Part shown: in pieces, positions 12,170-19,658 of the stretch
Layout: every line of letters starts with the position of its first letter
How positions within the stretch are numbered: the stretch's first letter is position 1
IMG/VR virus record: IMGVR_UViG_3300043427_000489
Location: 1 to 20,502 of that record
Source of the DNA: a virus
Reading direction: 5' to 3' (one strand)
DNA: 20,502 nt
The notes under the pieces: generated by a model
Databases searched by the model: none
What the model was told of the DNA's origin: nothing
What the model saw: the letters and a program-made list of their open reading frames with translations, nothing else
Program-made: the position numbers and the translations under genes

Positions 12170-13451
12170 TTTTCTCTTTGAGCATGACCGCGCCATGATC
12201 TTGGCGCCAGTCGGTGCAGGCAAGACGGCGATTACTCTGACGGCCATGTGGGAAATGTTGCGCGACGGCCATGTTAAGCGCTGGCTGGTGCTGGCGCCTA
12301 AGCGCGTCTGTACAGACGTGTGGCCAGTCGAGCGCCCCAAGTGGGCAGATCGCATCAGCATGGCTCTGTGCGTTGGCACACCTAAGCAACGCTTAGACGC
12401 CCTCAAGAGCAACGCCCAAGTGGTCGTGACCAACTACGACAACTTACAATGGTTGGCCGAACAAAAATTAAATTTTGACGGCGTGGTGTTTGACGAACTC
12501 ACGCGCCTCAAGAATCCATCAGGCACACGCTTCAAAGCATTCCTTAAAGTGGTCGACCCCATGACGACGCGCTGGGGCTTGACCGGCTCATTTACCAGCA
12601 ACGGCCTTGAGGACGTATTTGGCCAGTGCAAGATCGTTGATCAAAGCCTGCTTGGTCGGTCTAAAGGCGCGTTCATGCAGCAATACTTTGTGCTAATCAA
12701 CAAAGAGTTTGGCGAATGGGCGCCCAGGGTAGGGTCGCTTCAGAAGGTCATGGACGTAATTAAGCCTGCCACATTTGTCTTGGAGGCAGGCGAGTATAAG
12801 GACAAGTTGCCGCCGTTGCATACGGTAGAGTTGGCTTGCACGATGGACATGACGCCGTACAACACCATGAAGAAAGACTTTGTGCTGGAGGGCATCACAG
12901 CTGTCAACGCCGCAGTTGTCACGGGTAAGCTACAGCAACTGGCGTCAGGTTTTGTTTACGACACGACGACCACGCCGTCTGACTTGCCTGGCAAGTTTAA
13001 GGTTGATCAGAAGCCTGTCTGGTACAGCATGCACAAGTTTGAAAGATTAGAAGAATTATTGAACGAAAACCAACATGCCAACACCATCATCGCCTACACC
13101 TATCAAGAAGAACTTGCCGAACTCAAGCGACGCTTTAACGTCACCACCCTTGACGACACCGACGCTATTAAGCGATGGAATGAAGGCAAAATACGACTGC
13201 TCGCCGTACATCCAAAGTCAGCCGGCCACGGGCTTAACTTACAGCACGGCGGCTGTCACATGGTGTTTCTGTCGCTGCCGTGGAGTCTGGAACTGTACGA
13301 GCAGACCATTGGTCGTTTGCACCGCAGCGGGCAACAACACCCTGTGTGGTGCTACATCTTACTAACCAGCAAAACGGTCGATGAAAAAATTTGGGCGGCC
13401 TTGCACGACAAGCGCGCCATATCTGATATTGCAATGGAGGAATTAAAGTGA
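12135..13451 (+). CDS. SNF2-type (SF2) DNA helicase/translocase
   Basis: A 438-aa superfamily 2 ATPase. Motif Q-like PYQ at 5-7; Walker A APVGAGKT at 24-31; motif Ia VLAPKRV near 52-58; DEAD-box variant DELTR at 120-124; motif III LTGSFTSN near 149-156; motif V SAGHGLNLQ at 362-370; and motif VI QTIGRLHRSGQ at 390-400, typical of SNF2 proteins. It is short, comprising just the two motor domains. In phages this family member sits with VRR-NUC and is thought to remodel forks or recombination intermediates. Ribosome site is weak (TAAAG), so translation is probably coupled to the overlapping upstream gene. Ends with a GTGA overlap to the next gene. Confidence 0.92.
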   Translation: MKLRPYQETAADFLFEHDRAMILAPVGAGKTAITLTAMWEMLRDGHVKRWLVLAPKRVCTDVWPVERPKWADRISMALCVGTPKQRLDALKSNAQVVVTNYDNLQWLAEQKLNFDGVVFDELTRLKNPSGTRFKAFLKVVDPMTTRWGLTGSFTSNGLEDVFGQCKIVDQSLLGRSKGAFMQQYFVLINKEFGEWAPRVGSLQKVMDVIKPATFVLEAGEYKDKLPPLHTVELACTMDMTPYNTMKKDFVLEGITAVNAAVVTGKLQQLASGFVYDTTTTPSDLPGKFKVDQKPVWYSMHKFERLEELLNENQHANTIIAYTYQEELAELKRRFNVTTLDDTDAIKRWNEGKIRLLAVHPKSAGHGLNLQHGGCHMVFLSLPWSLELYEQTIGRLHRSGQQHPVWCYILLTSKTVDEKIWAALHDKRAISDIAMEELK

Positions 13452-13609
13452 AACGAATTGACCTTTGGAAGGCTAAACTGAAAGTGGCCAACGCCGAACT
13501 GCGCATCAGGGGGCGCGAAGCCAACGCCGCCGCCCGTGCAGTTATTCGCGTACACACAACAATAAAGCAATTGGAGAAGAAAATTGACAACTACTTGGCG
13601 AAGCCTTAA
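13448..13609 (+). CDS. Small basic helical protein with GTG start (53 aa)
   Basis: A 53-aa protein starting at GTG that overlaps the helicase stop (GTGA), with GGAGG about 7 bases upstream. It is very basic and helical, rich in Ala, Arg, Lys (RIDLWKAKLKVANAELRIRG, ending LEKKIDNYLAKP), with a likely coiled coil. No family is recognised. Charge suggests nucleic-acid contact or a partner for the helicase. The next frame begins 26 bases before its end. Confidence 0.7.
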   Translation: MKRIDLWKAKLKVANAELRIRGREANAAARAVIRVHTTIKQLEKKIDNYLAKP

Positions 13610-13775
13610 CAATGAACTTAGCAGGATGAGCGAGGAAGACGTCCTCAAACTGCTTAACGAGGAACGTGATGGCGCCAAGCGCGTTACCATGCTTCAGCGC
13701 CTTCACCAGCGCTACAACACCCTGCGCGTAGCACGGGAAAGATTAGAACTACTTAAAGGAGCAACACAATGCTAG
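13584..13775 (+). CDS. Conserved small phage protein, likely TTG start (63 aa)
   Basis: A 63-aa helical, charged protein. It resembles a small phage family of unknown function with MSEEDVLKLLNEERDG, RVTMLQRLHQRYNTLRVARER and a short tail. From the TTG at 13584 a GGAGA ribosome site lies 6 bases upstream and the encoded TTWRSLNNELSR fits the family start as I recall it. The ATG at 13626 (49 aa) has almost no ribosome site. I favour TTG. Overlaps the previous gene by 26 bases and the next by 7. Confidence 0.7.
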   Translation: MTTTWRSLNNELSRMSEEDVLKLLNEERDGAKRVTMLQRLHQRYNTLRVARERLELLKGATQC

Positions 13776-13954
13776 AAAAACCACCTTACTCAAAGATCAG
13801 TTACCCGTCTATGCCAAACAAAGATTTCAAATGGTCTTCTGGTTCAGACGTGCAGGCTATCTGGCGCAAGCATGGTTGGACACCGCCATCTGAGAAAATG
13901 ACGCCTCCACCGCCAGAGCGCGTTATGGACATGCCGCTTAGGAGAGTGCGCTAA
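13769..13954 (+). CDS. Small proline-rich hypothetical protein (61 aa)
   Basis: A 61-aa protein with AAGGAG well placed before its ATG. It has a central FKWSSGSDVQAIWRKHGWTPP segment (about 20-40) and proline-rich linkers. Many small phage proteins share a pattern of the type SDVQAIWRKHGWTPPSE, so this is probably a conserved gene of unknown function. Its stop overlaps the next ATG by one base. Confidence 0.72.
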   Translation: MLEKPPYSKISYPSMPNKDFKWSSGSDVQAIWRKHGWTPPSEKMTPPPPERVMDMPLRRVR

Positions 13955-14142
13955 TGATGCCTGCGATTCAAATGGGCCGAACCACGCCCGTGCATCAGCT
14001 AAAGTTTTGCACCAAGTGTCAAGAAAGCAAACCGCCAGAAGGCGGCGTTGAAATGGGCGCAAAGTGGCACTGCCAGCTTTGCTGGGTTAGACGAACAACT
14101 GGTAAACACCTGAGACAAAATGCCAAGACCAAAACCACCTGA
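13954..14142 (+). CDS. Small zinc-ribbon-like protein (62 aa)
   Basis: A 62-aa protein with two CxxC pairs: FCTKCQ (C19, C22) and HCQLCW (C40, C43). Spacing of 17 residues between pairs fits a small zinc ribbon. A basic tail follows (RRTTGKHLRQNAKTKT), suggesting nucleic-acid binding. GGAG lies about 10 bases before the first of two consecutive ATGs; the second at 13957 is also possible. It overlaps the next gene by 23 bases. Function is unknown. Confidence 0.72.
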   Translation: MMPAIQMGRTTPVHQLKFCTKCQESKPPEGGVEMGAKWHCQLCWVRRTTGKHLRQNAKTKTT

Positions 14143-14311
14143 ACCCCTGTTAGGCCGACAAGTCCGAATGTCAGACAGACATTGGATGATTTTGCAAGAA
14201 CTTGGCGGCGCCGAATGGCTGCGCAAACAACTGGATAAGAACGCCAAGATGCCGGCCAAGTATTACCGCCTTGAATTAGACGCGCCGTCTAAAAAGGAAT
14301 CCAATGATTAA
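14120..14311 (+). CDS. Conserved small phage protein (63 aa)
   Basis: A 63-aa basic protein of a recurrent phage type: GRQVRMSDRHWMILQELGGAEWLRKQLDK (about 12-40). The segment reads like a ribbon or helix-turn-helix DNA-binding fragment, but I know no demonstrated function. Ribosome site is weak; its start lies inside the zinc-ribbon gene, so it is probably coupled. Its end overlaps the next gene by 8 bases. Confidence 0.75.
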   Translation: MPRPKPPEPLLGRQVRMSDRHWMILQELGGAEWLRKQLDKNAKMPAKYYRLELDAPSKKESND

Positions 14312-14465
14312 CAGGCCAGACTTTCAAACATGGAGCCAGGCTAACTTGGCCAAGTTTGCCGAAGAAGCCTACGCCAAGTTGTGTGAGCAAGACGACCGCA
14401 TACAGATGCTGCAATGCGATCTGAAAACCGCTATTGAGGCGTACAGGGCGTTAACTAAGGAATAG
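14304..14465 (+). CDS. Small helical phage protein (53 aa)
   Basis: A 53-aa protein with AAGGA 6 bases before the ATG. The pattern RPDFQTWSQANLAKFAEEAY followed by a coiled-coil-like DRIQMLQCDLKTAIEAYRAL recurs in many phages at the end of replication clusters; function unknown. Last gene of the rightward nuclease-helicase unit. Its last 15 bases overlap the convergent endolysin gene. Confidence 0.75.
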   Translation: MINRPDFQTWSQANLAKFAEEAYAKLCEQDDRIQMLQCDLKTAIEAYRALTKE

Positions 14466-14927
14466 GCGGCGCTCGTCTATGCGGCGGGTTTGCAAGCCTC
14501 TAAGGACTTTTCCAGCCGCCATGCAATACTTCAGAAGTTCTTCGGCGGCGCCCTCTTTGTCGCCCCGAAGCAACTTCTGACGAAGCGTCGAACGCTGGAG
14601 TGTTCCCAAACCGACGTTAAAACTAAAGCTGACGAGGCCGTCAAACATACCTTGTGTAAGAGGGACAGGGCAGAAGCGCTCCACTCCACGCTCAAAACGG
14701 TCAAGATCAGCGCGAAGAATTCCATCTACTTCTTCTTTGGTAAACGTCCGGCTATCTTCAGGATGAAGCGCGTAAGCGCCCCTTTCAGCCAATAGTATTT
14801 TGATTTGATTCGGATAAAGAACATGGCCAACTCCTATTGTCCACAGCTTTGCTGGGCACTGGTATGGTTTGAATCGAACACCCTCATGGTGCTTGATCAT
14901 CTCAATGGCTTTGGGCGAGACGTTCAT
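14451..14927 (-). CDS. Endolysin, GH24 lysozyme (T4/P21 type)
   Basis: A 158-aa muramidase that cuts peptidoglycan glycan chains at lysis. The catalytic pattern E-x8-(D/C)-x5-T is met by E15 (HHEG), C24 (QCPAK) and T30 (WTIGVGH). GLVSFSFNVGLG (about 96-107) and a C-terminal RRIDERRLFL are typical of the family. Cysteine replaces aspartate at the second catalytic position, a known variant. No signal peptide or anchor is seen, so it should need a holin to leave the cytoplasm. Its ATG overlaps the holin-like gene stop (ATGA) and has a weak ribosome site. It overlaps the convergent gene 14304-14465 by 15 bases with no terminator visible between. Confidence 0.93.
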   Translation of the reverse strand: MNVSPKAIEMIKHHEGVRFKPYQCPAKLWTIGVGHVLYPNQIKILLAERGAYALHPEDSRTFTKEEVDGILRADLDRFERGVERFCPVPLTQGMFDGLVSFSFNVGLGTLQRSTLRQKLLRGDKEGAAEELLKYCMAAGKVLRGLQTRRIDERRLFLS

Positions 14928-15439
14928 TTGCCAAACGCTCTGCCGCCAAAATGGAAAGCAATGATGCTGGCAAACAACGCTTGAGTATCAGAGTCCCACA
15001 GCATCTCAGCCAAATCTACAAACGTGACGCCATTGTGCCAGCCGTAGGCAAACAGGCCAACGTCAACAAAAACTAGCAAGAAAAAGAAACCATAGGTAAT
15101 GACAGGGCGAACGCTGGCGCGTAGGTTACGCATCCACTGGCTAGTGCCCTCGTTTAGACTTTCATCATGGGCGTAGATGGCTTGCATTTCAGCCTGCTGC
15201 GCACCGATCAAAACTTGTTGGGTGTTAGCTGCGCTTTCGGTGGCCAACTGCTCTGAGCGAATGTGTTCAATGCGCTCTTGGGCTTCAAAGCCAGCCTTAC
15301 GCAACTCCAACTCACGCTCAATTTGCATCCTAGCCAACGCCAGTTCATGCAGTTTGTCAGACCGATCTTGAAAAAAGTCCAATAGTTTGGGTAAGCCGCC
15401 CATTAGAAAAGAAATTAGGGTAGAAAGTAAAGTTAACAT
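14924..15439 (-). CDS. Putative holin, three-TM type
   Basis: A 171-aa membrane protein directly before the endolysin. One hydrophobic segment at 1-23 is followed by a long charged coiled coil (about 25-90), then MRNLRASVRPVITYGFFFLLVFVDVGLFAYGW (TM2, about 110-134) and a final hydrophobic segment (151-168). The R-x-SVRP motif entering TM2 is a mark of the GTA-type three-TM holin family. It would form holes that release the endolysin. The long coil between TM1 and TM2 is larger than in minimal holins. It is coupled to its neighbours by TAATG and ATGA overlaps. Confidence 0.75.
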   Translation of the reverse strand: MLTLLSTLISFLMGGLPKLLDFFQDRSDKLHELALARMQIERELELRKAGFEAQERIEHIRSEQLATESAANTQQVLIGAQQAEMQAIYAHDESLNEGTSQWMRNLRASVRPVITYGFFFLLVFVDVGLFAYGWHNGVTFVDLAEMLWDSDTQALFASIIAFHFGGRAFGK

Positions 15440-15591
15440 TATCCTAGTCCAATCATTCCAAGTAATTTATTGACAATCTTGTCTGACAGATCGTCAGGCA
15501 AGAAGCGGAGCAGCCCAAGCACCCACCAAGCGATGCACAGGCGCACAAACACTTTGAGAAACAGGTCAAATTGTTTCTGGTACTCATTCAC
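15439..15591 (-). CDS. Small single-TM protein in lysis cassette, GTG start (50 aa)
   Basis: A 50-aa open frame fills the gap between the 165-aa and holin genes exactly: its GTG overlaps the upstream stop (GTGA) and its TAA overlaps the holin ATG (TAATG). It reads NEYQKQFDLFLKVFVRL, with a hydrophobic stretch at about 14-31 (VFVRLCIAWWVLGLLRFL), then a polar turn PDDLSDK and a hydrophobic end. No ribosome site is visible, so it depends on coupling. It could be a holin partner, antiholin or unrelated membrane peptide. Confidence 0.75.
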   Translation of the reverse strand: MNEYQKQFDLFLKVFVRLCIAWWVLGLLRFLPDDLSDKIVNKLLGMIGLG

Positions 15592-16085
15592 CGACCACAC
15601 CGCATTCTGGCGCAAACTTCTGAAATTTCAGCAATACCCCAGCCAACGGCGCCAATTAGTAAAACAAGGGTCACAATGCCAATTGCCCACGCCAGTTGTT
15701 CATCTTCTTCTTCTTTGCGTTTCTTTTCTTCGGCCTTGGCTTGGCGCGCTAGATGCGCGTCTTCAATGTCCATCTGCTGCTGGCGCTCTTTGATCTTTTG
15801 CCACACGTCTATGCGGCCCGTCTGCATAAAAAGCATCTGTAATTCGGCCTCAAAGCGTTTGGTTTCATCAAGCGCCATCTCAATTTGAAGGGCCGTGCCA
15901 AGGTTTGATTTGTTGCCAGAGCGTTTGGCCTCCACCATGGCCTTGGTGGCCACGCTTTTGGCGTCAAACATTTTAGCGATCATGGGCGCTAGGCCCGCTA
16001 GATCGTTGGCTACTTTACTTGCCTTTTTGACAAGTCCTATGGCTTGCTGTAGTCCTTCAAGCGCCGTGATGGGGTCGATGATCAT
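15588..16085 (-). CDS. Coiled-coil protein with C-terminal membrane anchor (165 aa)
   Basis: A 165-aa protein of a type recurring near lysis genes in environmental podoviruses; function unknown. Residues 1-45 are mildly hydrophobic (LEGLQQAIGLVKKASKVANDL, APMIAKMFDAKSVA). Residues about 55-128 are long charged helix (WQKIKERQQQMDIEDAHLAR, EEKKRKEEEDEQ), and a TM helix lies at about 130-153 (LAWAIGIVTLVLLIGAVGWG). The tail-anchored topology would leave the coil in the cytoplasm. It is not a typical spanin, which needs an N-terminal anchor with a periplasmic coil. Coupled by 4-base overlaps at both ends. Confidence 0.8.
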   Translation of the reverse strand: MIIDPITALEGLQQAIGLVKKASKVANDLAGLAPMIAKMFDAKSVATKAMVEAKRSGNKSNLGTALQIEMALDETKRFEAELQMLFMQTGRIDVWQKIKERQQQMDIEDAHLARQAKAEEKKRKEEEDEQLAWAIGIVTLVLLIGAVGWGIAEISEVCARMRCGR

Positions 16086-16303
16086 TTGTCAACTTTGCCA
16101 TCCAGTTTGTCAAAAATTTTGCCAAGCATATCTTTAACGTCGCGCATGTCAGCGCGGTAGTCATCGCGGGTAACATAGTTAAGCGGCATGCTACGTACGT
16201 CAGTGTCAAGGCGCTCAATGGATCGGTAGATGTTGTTTAGCACCCAGCCACCTAAAAACCCCGCCAGACTTACCGCGATGTTGAATAAGACTTGGGTGTC
16301 CAT
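16082..16303 (-). CDS. Small N-terminally anchored membrane protein (73 aa)
   Basis: A 73-aa protein with a TM segment at about 5-24 (VLFNIAVSLAGFLGGWVL) and a charged helical remainder (RSIERLDTDVRSMPLNYVTRDDYRADMRDVKDMLGKIFDKLDG). Small phage proteins of this pattern are common next to lysis genes and are often labelled holin-like, without proof. The topology (short N-terminus, one TM, helical exterior) also fits a very short inner-membrane spanin component, but no outer-membrane lipoprotein partner is visible. It begins right after the 673-aa gene stop, with one base between them. Confidence 0.75.
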   Translation of the reverse strand: MDTQVLFNIAVSLAGFLGGWVLNNIYRSIERLDTDVRSMPLNYVTRDDYRADMRDVKDMLGKIFDKLDGKVDK

Positions 16304-18325
16304 TTAACGCCCTGTGCCACGAATTTCTACGCGGTATGGTTGATTTAACGCGTTTTCATTATTGCGCTCAGGCGCCATTGCATTGACGCCAGTAGTAACC
16401 GTGCCGGTGCGGATTGCTTCGGCAGCTTCTTTGGCTTGTTGGCTTTTAAGCACTTTACCGGGCGATACATATAATCTTGACCCTTGCGTCAATACAGATG
16501 GGTCAGAAATTATTTGCAGCACACGGTTGCGCTCAGACGCAGGTAAAGTTTCTAGCAGCTTTGCCGCACCTTCAGGCGTTTTTAAACTTTCGGTTAGCGC
16601 ACCCATAGTCTTAGCGCCGATCTTGTCTTCTAAGATTTGCAAAGCCTTGTTAGTCGTCGCAGCCACAGCGTTTAAATATGAAGGCACACGCAACCTAGAC
16701 ATGTTATCTAACAACAATTGTTTTAATGCTTCTTGACCTGCGCCGACTTGTTCTTTAACAGCAAGATCAGTTAAGCGTTTTTTAGCTTGCTCTTGCAAAA
16801 CCGCCATGGTGCTGTCAGCCAGTTCGGTTGCAATGTTATACCTACCGGAGCCAAGAATCTTTTCAACAACGTCAGGCGATTCGTTTTGCACTAGACGCAC
16901 AAACTCATCTTTGTTGCTCTTAAATAGTTCAAGCGCTTTGCCAGCCAGTTTCTTTTCGTTAATCGCGCTCATACCCTTAGCGTGCGCTGTCAAATAATCG
17001 CGCCAGCCAGTACCACCTGCGGCTTCAATGGCGTCATCAATAGCAGGTTTGATTTTAGATAACACACCTGCGGCCAAGTTGCGCTGGGCAGTTGCATCAG
17101 CGCCTGGGCGCAGTTTAGCAATTGCAGCATCGACAGAGTTTTTGCGAATAGCTTCTAAAGCCGCCGCGTCAATAACGCCGCCGCTGTTAGTCCACTTGGC
17201 AATATCGTCAGCGACGTTTTTAACTGCGCCGCCGATTAGATCGTTACCCGCAAAAGCAGGATTGTTTGACGTTGCAGTAATGCGTTGGATAAGCGGCGCG
17301 CTTTCCAACGGATTGATTCCAACAGAACGCAAAGCCTTTTCTGCGCCAGTTGCTTGAGCAATAAATTGCGCCGGCTCAATCTTAGCGCCTGAGCCAGCCA
17401 ATATGGCCAGATCATTAGCAGCGCGGACATTTGCTTCATCAGCAACGTATTGGCCCAAATTAGCGCGCTTAATTACAGACTCGCGCTGTGGGCCTGTAAC
17501 TTTATTAAGGTTAACTTTAGCTTGCTCGGCCGTGCCACGGGCTTCAGCAGCTGTAGCGCCGCCGGCCAGTTTAGACAGCGCGTTAACAGACACGTCACCT
17601 TGCGACTTTTCCAAAGCAAGTAAAAACCGTGGGTCGCGGGCGGTGGCTCTGTCAACAAGCGCTTGGAATGTTGGGCTGTTGATATTAGCCGTGGCTTGCG
17701 CGGCGCTGACGCCTTGGCCTTGCGACGCCCTGAGGGCGTTTAACACTTCAGGCAGGTCTGGGCCAAGCGCATTGCGGGCTATCTCAGCCGCTTTCTGTTT
17801 AGGAATCTGGCGAAGGTCGGCGATCTTACCGCCAACATAGCCAATTGCAGGGCCAAGCACGCGCCCACCAGTTTCAAATAATGCACCTTCAACTACATTG
17901 CGAACTGGTTCAGTAATTTGAGCTGCACCTTGACGCGGCGCTTTGCCGCCAATGTAAATGTCAGCCAAGTTAAGTGCTTCTTTGGCCATGCCATAACCAA
18001 GGCCAGCACCGCCAACAGCGCCTGTGGCCGTACCAACACCAGGCAACACCAAAGTACCCGCGCCAGCACCTACTAAACCACCGCCAGCCGCGCCCAGCAT
18101 TTCAACTGTAGGCGTAACAAACTCACGAATTTTTTCGTAAGTTGTGGGCGGCTTGCGCTCAGTTGGCATGCCCGCCGAAACTGGCATAGATGGCTGTAAA
18201 GATTGCGGAATTTCAGGAACAGCGCGCATTCGTCGAATTTCGTCAGCAAATACTTTAGCATCGGCGGCGTTGCCTGCTGCGTCGGCCTTGACCAACGCCG
18301 CGCTAAGTTGTTCAAGTGTGGCCAT
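16304..18325 (-). CDS. Putative internal virion / DNA-ejection protein (673 aa)
   Basis: A 673-aa protein, the largest virion-type protein in view. It begins with MATLEQLSAALVKADAAGNAADA, a short acidic helical repeat common at the start of phage ejection proteins. Residues 78-112 form a glycine/alanine-rich hydrophobic zone (GAAGGGLVGAGAG, AVGGAGLGYG) like the membrane-active segments of ejection proteins. The remainder (about 170-640) is alanine-rich and helical, with no enzymatic motif that I can identify. Ejection proteins leave the capsid on infection and help form a channel across the envelope. Position just after two other such genes supports this. A tail structural role is the main alternative. 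Confidence 0.65.
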   Translation of the reverse strand: MATLEQLSAALVKADAAGNAADAKVFADEIRRMRAVPEIPQSLQPSMPVSAGMPTERKPPTTYEKIREFVTPTVEMLGAAGGGLVGAGAGTLVLPGVGTATGAVGGAGLGYGMAKEALNLADIYIGGKAPRQGAAQITEPVRNVVEGALFETGGRVLGPAIGYVGGKIADLRQIPKQKAAEIARNALGPDLPEVLNALRASQGQGVSAAQATANINSPTFQALVDRATARDPRFLLALEKSQGDVSVNALSKLAGGATAAEARGTAEQAKVNLNKVTGPQRESVIKRANLGQYVADEANVRAANDLAILAGSGAKIEPAQFIAQATGAEKALRSVGINPLESAPLIQRITATSNNPAFAGNDLIGGAVKNVADDIAKWTNSGGVIDAAALEAIRKNSVDAAIAKLRPGADATAQRNLAAGVLSKIKPAIDDAIEAAGGTGWRDYLTAHAKGMSAINEKKLAGKALELFKSNKDEFVRLVQNESPDVVEKILGSGRYNIATELADSTMAVLQEQAKKRLTDLAVKEQVGAGQEALKQLLLDNMSRLRVPSYLNAVAATTNKALQILEDKIGAKTMGALTESLKTPEGAAKLLETLPASERNRVLQIISDPSVLTQGSRLYVSPGKVLKSQQAKEAAEAIRTGTVTTGVNAMAPERNNENALNQPYRVEIRGTGR

Positions 18326-18327
18326 AA

Positions 18328-19656
18328 TTATTTGTACTTCTCAAGAAGGGCGTCAACATTAGCGCCGCCAGCCGCCGCACCGCCGCCAGCTTTACGTTGA
18401 GCATTCTGCACGCCTGTGCGAACAATATCTTGAAACTCGCGTGCGGCTTTGACGTACTCTTTTTCATCTTGCGCCAAACGCATACGCAAACGGGCAGCCG
18501 TAGCTTTTTCACCTTCTTTTTCAGAGATCGCGCCGCCGCCTTTAAGTGCTTCAAACGCTGACAAGAACGCAGTGCCTTCAACTTGGTCTTGCAAGGCTTG
18601 ATAGCTGGCCGCGTCAGTGCCGGGCACAAAGCGAGCGCCGGGCTTCCACGTTGCGCCCACGGCGTCTTGAAAGCCGGGGTGCGGTTTAGTGGCTGCTTCA
18701 ATAATTTTACCGTTGGCGTCGCGTACTTCTTGCTTACCAACCATTTGATCAACCACGTTAAGCGCCAGTTGCGCGTCGCTAATAATCTTGGGCAACGCTT
18801 GTTTGGCCGCCACATCGTTTTTAGCGATTGCCTCGCCCGTTGCTTTAGCGTTGGCCATAGTTTGCTGGAACACAGGGTCTTTGTCGCGCCGCGCATTTTC
18901 TTCCATGACAGCCACGCGCCGGCCTTCCAAACCAATTCGCTGACCTTCTTGTTTGATACGGGTAGCAGAATCTGCGGCTTCGCGTATTTGCGCGGGTGTC
19001 ATTGTGACGCTTTGCGTGCTGCCCGCAACAGTGCTTGCAGCGCCGCCAAGGCCAGGGACGCCCATAATGCTCTTAGTGCCGCCAAGGTCTTGCTGGAAGA
19101 ATTGAGGTTTGTTTTGCTTAACAAACTCGGTCATACCAAGCGCAGTCTGCTTTTTCCAGTTTTCAAAACCCACAGGGTCTTGAGGAATTGTAGACAACAC
19201 TTTCATCAAAGGTATGCGCGCTATAGGCGTGCCGGCCATGTCAGGGTCGTTGGCTTGCACTCTCATAAATTCAATTGCGTCAGCCGGATTAGTAATGTTG
19301 GCAATCGCGTCGCGGTACATGGATGTTTTGTCAATCGCCAATTTTGCTTTACGCGCCGCTTCTTCTGTACGCGCCTTGTCCAACTCAGTCAGACCTTTGG
19401 CAAACTCACGACCAGACTTGCCGTACTTGGCCATCAACGCGTTACGCGTCTCAGTTGCTGTTAAGTCAGCGCCTGACAGAAAGTTGCGCAGCCCTTCTTC
19501 TTCAGCGCGGGTGCGCTCGTATTCAGCCATTTGCATCTGGCCAAGTTTGTTGGCTTGTTGCGCACCTTGGATTTGAGAAAACTGTGCAAGCGCGTTAAGG
19601 GGGTTTTGCAACTCAACGCCGCGTACACCTAAAGAAATAGAAGGATCAAGTGCCAT
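18328..19656 (-). CDS. Putative virion / DNA-ejection protein (442 aa)
   Basis: A 442-aa helical, alanine/glutamine-rich protein. It starts with ALDPSISLGVRGVELQNPLN, a start shared by many podoviral virion proteins that lie beside DNA-transfer genes. A coiled coil follows (about 28-60), and a conserved-looking C-terminal part runs WKPGARFVPGTDAASYQALQ, GTAFLSAFEALKGGGAISE, KEGEKATAARLRM (about 338-405). The last 40 residues are Gly/Ala-rich with an LLEKYK end. No catalytic residues are recognised. Two bases separate its stop from the next ATG. Probably carried in the virion and ejected with DNA; not certain. Confidence 0.65.
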   Translation of the reverse strand: MALDPSISLGVRGVELQNPLNALAQFSQIQGAQQANKLGQMQMAEYERTRAEEEGLRNFLSGADLTATETRNALMAKYGKSGREFAKGLTELDKARTEEAARKAKLAIDKTSMYRDAIANITNPADAIEFMRVQANDPDMAGTPIARIPLMKVLSTIPQDPVGFENWKKQTALGMTEFVKQNKPQFFQQDLGGTKSIMGVPGLGGAASTVAGSTQSVTMTPAQIREAADSATRIKQEGQRIGLEGRRVAVMEENARRDKDPVFQQTMANAKATGEAIAKNDVAAKQALPKIISDAQLALNVVDQMVGKQEVRDANGKIIEAATKPHPGFQDAVGATWKPGARFVPGTDAASYQALQDQVEGTAFLSAFEALKGGGAISEKEGEKATAARLRMRLAQDEKEYVKAAREFQDIVRTGVQNAQRKAGGGAAAGGANVDALLEKYK

Positions 19657-19658
19657 AG

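Noticed and set aside
14837-14845. Extra TTGTCCACA copy as a second origin site
   Set aside because: A lone copy inside the conserved endolysin motif LWTIG, explained by coding constraint.
15588-16085. 165-aa protein as an inner-membrane spanin
   Set aside because: Its membrane helix is at the C-terminus and the charged coil would be cytoplasmic, opposite to a spanin.
18312-18935. 207-codon frame on the minus strand
   Set aside because: It lies out of frame within the 442-aa gene, is rich in Arg/Lys/Pro with no recognisable pattern, and would need that gene to be false.
18583-19464. 293-codon open frame on the plus strand
   Set aside because: It is antisense to the 442-aa virion gene, which has coherent helical composition and correct junctions. 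No ribosome site or family features; it is a shadow of alanine/glutamine-rich coding.
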